Part shown: positions 4,888 to 9,890 of the stretch, piece after piece
Numbering within the stretch: the stretch's first letter is position 1
Layout: every line of letters starts with the position of its first letter
Source of the DNA: Thermoflexales bacterium
Lineage (GTDB): Bacteria > Chloroflexota > Anaerolineae > Fen-1058
Direction: 5' to 3'
DNA length: 9,890 nt
NCBI GenBank assembly: GCA_030834835.1
Contig: JAUQXD010001221.1
Span: 1-9,890, forward strand
Position numbers and translations under genes: made by a program
The notes under the pieces: generated by a model
The model's database searches: none
Seen by the model: the letters and a program-made list of their open reading frames with translations, nothing else
Told to the model about the DNA's origin: nothing

Positions 4888-7447
4888 ACTTCGTCAACGT
4901 GTTGGGCGCAATCTGAATGGTTTCTGTGAACACATAGCGGTTGTCCGGTAACGGATTGCCGTCCGGGCCGACAGCGGGCAAGCGTTCGCCTGTGTCGGGA
5001 TTGGTCAGGCCGACGGCAATGCGATACTCGCCGGGCGTCAGATTCCACAACGGCAGTTCGATCAGATCGCTGATCATTTGATCGGCCTGCCAGTCCGAAC
5101 TGGGCCGCGTGTACTTCACATGAATGCCGTCATCCTGCGCAACAACCCGTCCGTTCGCGTCCAGCAAATGCACAAAGTATTTGACATCGACGACGGGCGC
5201 AGCCAGCGCGCGCCAGTGCAGCCACAATGATAACAGATTGCCGCGACGGCTCACATCGGCGGCCCGCAGCTGGATGGAGTAGGCCCGATCTTGCGGTGAG
5301 AGCGGCAGGCCAAAATTTGGCACGCCGAAGTCTACGCGCGGCTCGTCGGTCACGACCGTCAACCACGGGCCGGTCACGCTCGGCTCGTTGATCAGGCGCT
5401 GCGGCAGCGTGAGTGTGTCGATCGGCGTCGCGCCATCCAGCACGCTGAGTTGCAGCGTGTACCGCCCGATCGGCAGCGGCGTGCCCGGCGTCAGTTGATA
5501 ATTGCCGACGACGAGCGCGTCGGGCAGCCACGTCGAAGTCGCCGGGATCAGCCGATCGGTGTGCGAGATAACCGTCGCGCCGAACTCGTCGATCAAGCGT
5601 AATTCATAGGCGTAATCACGCTCGATCGGTTGGGTGGCCGCCCACCGGACGCGCACTCGAATGGGCTTATCCGGTCCCTCCACGCCCGCCCAGCTGGTGA
5701 CCAGCCCTAATTCGCCCAACGGCGTGATCGGCGGCGCAGCCGGTCGGGTAGAGTATACCGCGAATTGATCATCTTCGAAGACCGGCGGCAGGGTAAAGTA
5801 GTTGCGCAGCGACGTGACAAATTGCGGCGGCGTTAAGTGCTTGTGAAAGATGACGTAGCGCACGTTCCGATCGGCCAGCCGCGCCAGCTGCGCACCCACA
5901 TCATTGGGGCGCGGCTCGTCCAGCGATTGCTGCCACGCGCCCAATAGCGGAATTTCGTTGAAGAGTTGGAACGCTTCGGGCGGCACGCGCGCCACGCGCC
6001 CCTGCACTAGCGGGTGCTGATGCTGCGTTTGATAATACAAATAGTATTTGGTGTCCGATCGTTCGAGCGGAATATCGAGCACGGCATAGGGCTCGAGGTC
6101 GTTCGCCAGCTGCGCGTGAAAAGCCGAGGTCGTCAGCGGCGCGATCGTCGGATAGGGCAGGCCAAGATATTCAAAGAGGATCAGCGCGCCCAGGCACAGA
6201 CTAACCAGTGATTGCGTGCGAGGCCGCTTGAGGCGATTGAGCACATCCTGCGCGCCAAAAGCGACCAGCGCGGCCAGCGCCAGCGGCAACAGCAAGTTGT
6301 AGCGATCGGGCGAGCGCAGCGTATTGAGCGGAAACCTGTCGCCGATGAGGGCGTACGGCAGCTGGATGTTTTCGTAGGCCACGCCATTGACCCGCAAGAA
6401 CGGCCCGAGCGCCATCACGAATAGAAACAGCCCGATGGCGATCCATGGCCAGGCGCGGCGTCTGGCTTTGAGCGCGCCCCAGATCGACAGCGCGATTACG
6501 CTGTAGCCGAGGAACGGCATCCACGCCTGATTTTTGACGAAGTTTTCATACAGCGGCTGAACGATCGGGCCGAACACAGGATGATACGTCATCGGCACAA
6601 AGTAAGCCGCCAGATCCGTTTGTCCCCATGTTTGCTCGTCGGCGATCAGGGCATCGGGCGAACCGGCTTCTGTAAATAATTGCGCGGCCGGCAGCACAAT
6701 CGGGAGCGAGAGGAACAAACCGAGCACGGCGGCGGCGATCAAACGTCCGATCGCGCCGCGCGTCCATTCGCGGCGGGCGGTCAGCCAATCGATGACGACG
6801 AAGATCGCAAACACTACGCCGCCCAGCACCAAAAATTGCAGCCGCGTCGCCGTGATCAAACCGATGAGCAAGCCAATAACGATCGCATTCCGCCAGCGCG
6901 TTTCGCGCACGGTCTTCAACGCGAACAGGGCTAACAGGGGAAACCACTGCACACTGGCCAGACTGACGTGTCCCAGCGATTGCGAAAAATGATAGGGCGC
7001 GAAGGCGAAGACGAGGCCGGCCAGCAGGCCGGGGATCGAGCCAACTGATCCCTGATCCCTGATCCCCGATCCCCGATTGACCAGATACTCCGCCAGCCAG
7101 AACATCGTGTAGCCACTGAGAATGAAGGTCAGCAGGATAGTGAGGTTGTAGGCGGCGATGTCGCCGAAAAGGACGGCCAGCGGAATCCAGAGGAAAGAGT
7201 TGTAGAAACTCAGCGAGTGCGCGGCCAGGCTGACACCGATCGGATAGAACTGCAGCGGCGTAAAGAGGATGTCCTGGCCGTGCTGCAAGGCGTAGCGCGT
7301 CCACCAGTTATCCCATTGAAATACCCACAGGTCTTCATTATTACCGGCGTAGTGCGTGCCCAGCTGCATGAGCAGCGGCCAGGTCATGATCAACGCGACG
7401 ACGGTGTAAAAGAGGAGAATCAGCGCGTGGCGGCGGAGGAGACGCAT
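4886..7447 (-). CDS. GT-C-like multi-span membrane protein with C-terminal beta-sandwich modules
   Basis: This 853-residue protein has an N-terminal half (to about residue 430) with roughly ten membrane spans. An acidic pair, E38-D39, lies in the first outer loop (GNNEDLWVFQWDNWW), as expected for GT-C glycosyltransferases that use polyprenyl-linked sugars. FAFAPYHFSQ and TLRSPDRYNLLLPL are typical of large uncharacterised Chloroflexota membrane proteins of this class. The C-terminal half appears soluble and extracytoplasmic. It begins with AVLDIPLERS and VRYVIFHKHLTP, then carries two related beta-sandwich modules at about 590-690 and 725-845, each following the pattern W...Y...L.D..G......D....W..D......GxY. 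A heptamer repeat encodes the loop at residues 124-134. The start ATG precedes a basic N-terminus (RLLRRH), but no clear ribosome site is visible. A transferase role is inferred; it could also be a non-enzymatic relative. Confidence 0.82.
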   Translation of the reverse strand: MRLLRRHALILLFYTVVALIMTWPLLMQLGTHYAGNNEDLWVFQWDNWWTRYALQHGQDILFTPLQFYPIGVSLAAHSLSFYNSFLWIPLAVLFGDIAAYNLTILLTFILSGYTMFWLAEYLVNRGSGIRDQGSVGSIPGLLAGLVFAFAPYHFSQSLGHVSLASVQWFPLLALFALKTVRETRWRNAIVIGLLIGLITATRLQFLVLGGVVFAIFVVIDWLTARREWTRGAIGRLIAAAVLGLFLSLPIVLPAAQLFTEAGSPDALIADEQTWGQTDLAAYFVPMTYHPVFGPIVQPLYENFVKNQAWMPFLGYSVIALSIWGALKARRRAWPWIAIGLFLFVMALGPFLRVNGVAYENIQLPYALIGDRFPLNTLRSPDRYNLLLPLALAALVAFGAQDVLNRLKRPRTQSLVSLCLGALILFEYLGLPYPTIAPLTTSAFHAQLANDLEPYAVLDIPLERSDTKYYLYYQTQHQHPLVQGRVARVPPEAFQLFNEIPLLGAWQQSLDEPRPNDVGAQLARLADRNVRYVIFHKHLTPPQFVTSLRNYFTLPPVFEDDQFAVYSTRPAAPPITPLGELGLVTSWAGVEGPDKPIRVRVRWAATQPIERDYAYELRLIDEFGATVISHTDRLIPATSTWLPDALVVGNYQLTPGTPLPIGRYTLQLSVLDGATPIDTLTLPQRLINEPSVTGPWLTVVTDEPRVDFGVPNFGLPLSPQDRAYSIQLRAADVSRRGNLLSLWLHWRALAAPVVDVKYFVHLLDANGRVVAQDDGIHVKYTRPSSDWQADQMISDLIELPLWNLTPGEYRIAVGLTNPDTGERLPAVGPDGNPLPDNRYVFTETIQIAPNTLTK
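7046..7078 (-). repeat. In-frame GGGATCA heptamer array in a membrane-protein loop
   Basis: On the plus strand the units TGATCCC (three times), CGATCCC and a partial fifth unit follow without gaps; the minus-strand unit is GGGATCA. It encodes the glycine-rich hydrophilic stretch GSGIRDQGS, at about residues 124-134 of the 4886-7447 protein. That stretch lies between the membrane spans ending WLAEYLV and starting PGLLAGLVF. The period of 7 nt repeats at the protein level every 7 residues. A loop is where such an insertion would be tolerated. Confidence 0.85.
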
Positions 7448-7468
7448 GATGGAAATGTAAACGGGCCT

Positions 7469-7548
7469 GGCGATTAAGCGAGTCAGCGATTAAGCGAATC
7501 GACACCGGCTGACTCGTTGACTCGCTGATTCGCCGATTCGCTGGTTCG
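7469..7548. repeat. Inverted octamer arrays spanning the end of the glycosyltransferase gene
   Basis: On the minus strand, about five 8-nt units of the type GCGAATCA (variant GCGAGTCA) run from 7548 to 7510. A spacer follows, then four units of the inverse type GATTCGCT, down to 7469. Positions 7508-7534 and 7469-7495 can form a 27-bp imperfect stem (22 matches by hand count) around a 12-nt loop. The first block encodes the tail RTSESANQRVNESA of the glycosyltransferase, and its stop codon lies in the second block. The element covers most of the 35-bp gap to the next gene. Confidence 0.85.
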
Positions 7549-8508
7549 GATGATCTCACGCACCACGTAGATTGACTTGCCCTGCGACTCGTAGTACGTG
7601 CGCATCAGCATCTCGGCCATGAAGCCAAAAAACAGGAACTGCACGCCCAGAATGACCAGCATCACGCCCAGCCACAGCAGCGGACGGTTGCTTAACAGCG
7701 CACCCTCGAAGATTTTCAAGAAGGCCAGATACGCCAGAATCAGGCCACCTAGGCCGCTGGTGACGAGGCCCACACTGCCGAATAAGCGCATGGGCTTGCC
7801 CTGGAAACTGAGCAGGAACGTCAGCGTAAACAGATCGAGAAAGACGCGGAAGGTGCGCGAGAAGCCGACGTGGCTCTTGCCGAATTTGCGCGCCCGATCT
7901 TTCACCGGCACCTCGGCGACCGTCACGCCCATCCACGACGAGAAGGCCGGGATGAAGCGGTGCATGTCGCCGTATAGATTGACGGTCTTGACGACGCGCC
8001 AATCGTAGGCTTTGAGTGAACAGCCCGAATCGTGCAGATAAATGCCGGTGCTGCGGCCAATGATGCGGTTCGCCACGGCCGATGGAATACGGCGCGTCAA
8101 CAGCGGTTCTTTGCGCGCCTGCCGCCAGCCCGATACGATATCGTAGCCTTCGGCCATTTTGTTCAGCAATAAGGGAATGTCGGCGGGATCATTCTGTCCG
8201 TCGGCGTCGATGGTGATCACGGTCGCGCCGCGCGCCTGCTCGAAGCCTGCGGCAAAGGCCGCCGTCTGCCCGAAGTTGCGGCGCAGGCAGACCACTACGA
8301 CGTGCGGATCGACCTCGCCGAGCTGCTTGAGTACTTGCACGCTATTGTCGCGGCTGCCATCATCCACGGCGATGACCTCGTAGGACTTGCCGAGTGCGTG
8401 CAGCACGGCCGTCAGTTCGGCATACAGGCCGGGCAGCGATTCCGCTTCGTTGTGGATCGGGATAACAATTGAGATGTCGAGCGTGGGTGTGTCCATCAAG
8501 CCAACCAC
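7483..8508 (-). CDS. Family-2 glycosyltransferase, polyprenyl-phosphate type (DPM1/GtrB-like)
   Basis: This protein of 341 residues has a GT-A catalytic domain followed by two membrane spans, the layout of bacterial polyprenyl-phosphate glycosyltransferases (GtrB, ArnC and YkcC relatives). These move a sugar from a nucleotide donor to undecaprenyl phosphate at the inner face of the membrane. Visible features are SIVIPIHNEAESL at 13-25, DDGSRD at 49-54, the metal-binding DADGQ at 101-105, DSGCSLKAY at 160-168, and the basic RARKFGKS at 205-212. Hydrophobic spans lie at about 243-263 and 278-300. The GTG start at 8508 has GGAA about ten bases upstream. An in-frame ATG at 8496 (MDTPTLDISI) is four codons shorter and equally possible. 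Residues 321-341 are an octamer-encoded tail not expected for the family; the natural end is probably near YVVREII. It is the first gene of the minus-strand operon. The sugar is unknown. Confidence 0.92.
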   Translation of the reverse strand: MVGLMDTPTLDISIVIPIHNEAESLPGLYAELTAVLHALGKSYEVIAVDDGSRDNSVQVLKQLGEVDPHVVVVCLRRNFGQTAAFAAGFEQARGATVITIDADGQNDPADIPLLLNKMAEGYDIVSGWRQARKEPLLTRRIPSAVANRIIGRSTGIYLHDSGCSLKAYDWRVVKTVNLYGDMHRFIPAFSSWMGVTVAEVPVKDRARKFGKSHVGFSRTFRVFLDLFTLTFLLSFQGKPMRLFGSVGLVTSGLGGLILAYLAFLKIFEGALLSNRPLLWLGVMLVILGVQFLFFGFMAEMLMRTYYESQGKSIYVVREIIRTSESANQRVNESAGVDSLNR

Positions 8509-8538
8509 CAGGCGTATTCCGCGTGTATTTATGAAATC

Positions 8539-8560
8539 GACCCGACTATTCGGTCGGGTC
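8539..8560. promoter_or_regulatory. Perfect 8-bp inverted repeat in the operon leader
   Basis: GACCCGAC (8539-8546) and GTCGGGTC (8553-8560) are exact inverted repeats around a 6-nt loop. They lie a few bases downstream of the minus-strand -10 box, so at the start of the predicted transcript, about 30 bp before the GTG start of the glycosyltransferase. The position suits an operator or a 5' leader hairpin. It is not followed by a T run in either direction, so it is not an intrinsic terminator. Confidence 0.55.
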
Positions 8561-8570
8561 AGCGACGGCG

Positions 8571-8580
8571 ATTATATCAT
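8571..8580 (-). promoter_or_regulatory. Extended -10 promoter for the minus-strand operon
   Basis: The minus strand reads ATGATATAAT here: a perfect TATAAT preceded by the TGn extension. No good -35 hexamer is visible 16-18 bp upstream (TCACTC at 17 bp), which fits an extended -10 promoter. Transcription would begin near 8564 and leave a leader of roughly 55 nt before the glycosyltransferase start. Confidence 0.55.
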
Positions 8581-8612
8581 GCTTGACCCAAACGAGTGAT
8601 CGCGGCGAAGGA

Positions 8613-8657
8613 GTGACAATGGGCAGTGGATATGTTATAGCGAGATTGTTGTATAAT
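8613..8657 (+). promoter_or_regulatory. Candidate promoter(s) for the plus-strand surface-protein gene
   Basis: Two overlapping candidates are visible. One is GTGACA (8613-8618), a 17-bp spacer and TATAGC (8636-8641) with a TGn extension. The other is a perfect TATAAT at 8652-8657 without a convincing -35. Either would give a leader of about 155-170 nt before the ATG at 8820. Confidence 0.4.
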
Positions 8658-8696
8658 CGGTCTACTTTGCCGCGGTTGGCAATGGTGACTACTTAA
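8619..8696 (+). CDS. Possible 25-codon small ORF (low confidence)
   Basis: An ATG at 8619 is preceded by a consensus AAGGAG at 8608-8613 with a 5-nt spacer. It opens a 25-codon frame (MGSGYVIARLLYNRS at the start) that ends in TAA. It overlaps the candidate promoter boxes for the downstream gene, and I see no suitable promoter further upstream, so the good ribosome site may be chance. If it is real, it would be a leader peptide or small protein of unknown function. Confidence 0.2.
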   Translation: MGSGYVIARLLYNRSTLPRLAMVTT

Positions 8697-8806
8697 CATT
8701 AAGAGAACCTTACCTCGATTTAGCCGATTGTGAATAGTCGCGTGCTATCCTCACCTAATATTGCACTTCGCCGATTCCGTCAGAGCGTTTCAAAATCTCA
8801 TTGCAC

Positions 8807-8811
8807 AGGAG
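8807..8811 (+). promoter_or_regulatory. Strong Shine-Dalgarno site for the surface-protein gene
   Basis: AGGAG lies 8 nt before the ATG at 8820 and fixes that start, which begins a clear signal peptide. It is the best ribosome site of any gene start in this window. Confidence 0.8.
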
Positions 8812-8819
8812 AAAGATCA

Positions 8820-9890
8820 ATGCTTCGTCAACTACTAATTGCTTTAGTCGTATGTGGTCTGCTGGTTGCACCGCTGGCGCTGCCTGCGCCGGTGTCGCAG
8901 GCCAGGGCGCTACCCGCGGCGACCGAAGCGGTTGCGGCGGTGGAGGCGCAATCACTGCTGGCTCCGACAGCCTGTCCGACTGATCTGTTTTTCTCGGAGT
9001 ATATCGAAGGGTCGAGTAACAACAAAGCGCTCGAGATTTATAACGGCACGGGCGCCGACATTACCTTCACCAGCAACTACACAGTCGGCTTGTTTTCAAA
9101 CGGCGGCACCACGGTTGGCAATGTCGCGGTGTTGAGCGGCACATTGGCGGCTGGCGATGTCTATGTCATTGTCAATGCCAGCGCCAACATTACCATCTCG
9201 GCTCAAGCTGACCTGACCAGTACCGTGACGTTCTACAACGGCGATGACGCTCTGGCCTTGTATCATAATGGCGTGATCATCGATGCGTTCGGGCAGATTG
9301 GCTTTGATCCCGGCACTGAATGGGGCACGGGTCTCACCAGCACGCTGGACAATACGCTGGTGCGTAAGAGTTCAATTACCGCCGGTGATCCTATCAGCAA
9401 CTATGTGTTCAGCCCCACCGTTGAGTGGGACGGTTTTGCTAACGACACGTTCATCTACCTCGGCTCACACACGATGGATAGCTGCCAGACCGTGCTCGAA
9501 GCCGACCTCGGTATCAGCAAAGACGGGCCGACTACGGCCCTGGCAGGTGAGAACATCACCTATACCCTCAGCCTGTCCAATACCGGCACGTACACCGCCA
9601 CCGGCACGATCATCACCGACACGCTGCCGACAGAAGTGACCTTCATCACCTACACCACGGCCCTGCCCTTCAATACGTTCACGCAGACCGGTCAGGACTT
9701 GATCTGGGATCTGGGTGATGTGCCGACGACGACGGCCAATGCCATCATCAGTGTGCGGGTCGCGGTTTCGCCCACGGTGCTCAACGGCACGTCGTTCACC
9801 AACACGGTCGCAGGCACGACGACCTACACCGAAACCAATCTCGCCAACAACGGCGACTTCGCCACGACGTTCATCGGCGCGCCCGATCTG
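8820..9890 (+). CDS. Secreted protein with lamin-tail-like and DUF11 domains, partial (3' end beyond window)
   Basis: I translated this frame by hand; it stays open for 357 codons to the right edge. A signal peptide covers residues 1-30, with a hydrophobic core (LLIALVVCGLLVAPLA) and a likely cleavage after ARA. Residues about 53-222 form a lamin-tail-like domain (LFFSEYIEGSSNNKALEIYN, then GDDALALYHNG and IIDAFGQIG) of the type often found ahead of secreted nucleases and phosphatases. C52 and C222 flank it and could pair. Residues about 226-351 form one DUF11 module (ADLGISKDGPTTALAGENITYTL at its start, with TNTV and NLANN near its end), an Ig-like repeat of surface proteins. The window ends in GAPDL, which looks like the beginning of another module. 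It is divergent from the glycan operon. The product is presumably displayed or released outside the cell; any catalytic domain would lie beyond the window. Confidence 0.88.
   Translation, partial: MLRQLLIALVVCGLLVAPLALPAPVSQARALPAATEAVAAVEAQSLLAPTACPTDLFFSEYIEGSSNNKALEIYNGTGADITFTSNYTVGLFSNGGTTVGNVAVLSGTLAAGDVYVIVNASANITISAQADLTSTVTFYNGDDALALYHNGVIIDAFGQIGFDPGTEWGTGLTSTLDNTLVRKSSITAGDPISNYVFSPTVEWDGFANDTFIYLGSHTMDSCQTVLEADLGISKDGPTTALAGENITYTLSLSNTGTYTATGTIITDTLPTEVTFITYTTALPFNTFTQTGQDLIWDLGDVPTTTANAIISVRVAVSPTVLNGTSFTNTVAGTTTYTETNLANNGDFATTFIGAPDL

Larger units (their letters stand above)
8509..8819. other. Divergent intergenic region with promoters for both directions
   Basis: The 311 bp between the two divergent genes is more AT-rich than the flanks and carries the signals listed separately: a minus-strand extended -10, a leader inverted repeat, candidate plus-strand promoters and a strong ribosome site. 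A short TTGCC/GGCAA inverted repeat (8667-8682) lies in the plus-strand leader. I recognise no riboswitch, tRNA or small RNA in the leader of about 160 nt before 8820. Confidence 0.7.

Noticed and set aside
5130..5531. Overlapping minus-strand frames inside the large membrane-protein gene, such as 5130-5531 and 6546-7304
   Set aside because: They are Arg/Ala-rich out-of-frame readings of a gene whose own frame has membrane spans and conserved motifs.
7469..7548. Attachment site or insertion-sequence terminal repeats
   Set aside because: There is no transposase, integrase or target-site duplication nearby, and the repeats are built of 8-nt units rather than unique terminal sequence.
8658..8819. 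Riboswitch in the leader of the plus-strand gene
   Set aside because: Only short weak inverted repeats are visible and no known aptamer core could be recognised by eye.

Overview
The window looks like chromosomal DNA from a GC-rich bacterium, most probably a member of Chloroflexota (Anaerolineae-like), possibly from a metagenome assembly. The lineage is an inference. It rests on the Pro/Thr 'PTPTP' linker in a lipoprotein, two COG3379-type AlkP-superfamily phosphodiesterases ending in RLRxLGY, a multi-membrane-span protein with duplicated C-terminal beta-sandwich modules, a secreted lamin-tail/DUF11 protein, and many short 7-8 nt tandem repeats. No sequence search could be run.

Layout. A minus-strand gene train runs from about 8508 down to the left edge: a family-2 polyprenyl-phosphate glycosyltransferase (7483-8508), a large GT-C-like membrane protein (4886-7447), an AlkP-superfamily phosphodiesterase (3193-4833), a UPF0104/AglD-like membrane protein of the flippase type (2153-3121), a second paralogous phosphodiesterase (444-2111), and a lipoprotein with a TPR-like motif that runs off the left edge (1-437). 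Gaps are 35, 52, 71, 41 and 6 bp, so this is probably one operon. It is read from an extended -10 promoter near 8571-8580, whose leader carries a perfect 8-bp inverted repeat. A 311-bp divergent intergenic region (8509-8819) separates it from a plus-strand gene (8820 to the right edge). That gene encodes a secreted protein with a lamin-tail-like domain and a DUF11 domain, and it is cut by the window end.

How the genes may work together (inference): the glycosyltransferase would load a sugar on a polyprenyl phosphate, the GT-C-like protein would use lipid-linked sugars at the outer face, the UPF0104 protein would be a membrane transporter or flippase, and the two phosphodiesterases, which have no signal peptide, would hydrolyse a phosphodiester intermediate in the cytoplasm. 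The cluster would then build or remodel a cell-envelope glycan or glycolipid. The true substrates cannot be read from the sequence.

The most unusual feature is in the joints between genes. Four of the five joints of the operon are occupied by short-unit (7 or 8 nt) tandem arrays, with different unit sequences at different joints. At three joints the array is followed by an inverted counterpart, so the RNA could fold into a hairpin. Similar units also sit in frame inside two coding regions, and they have apparently added C-terminal tails to two proteins.
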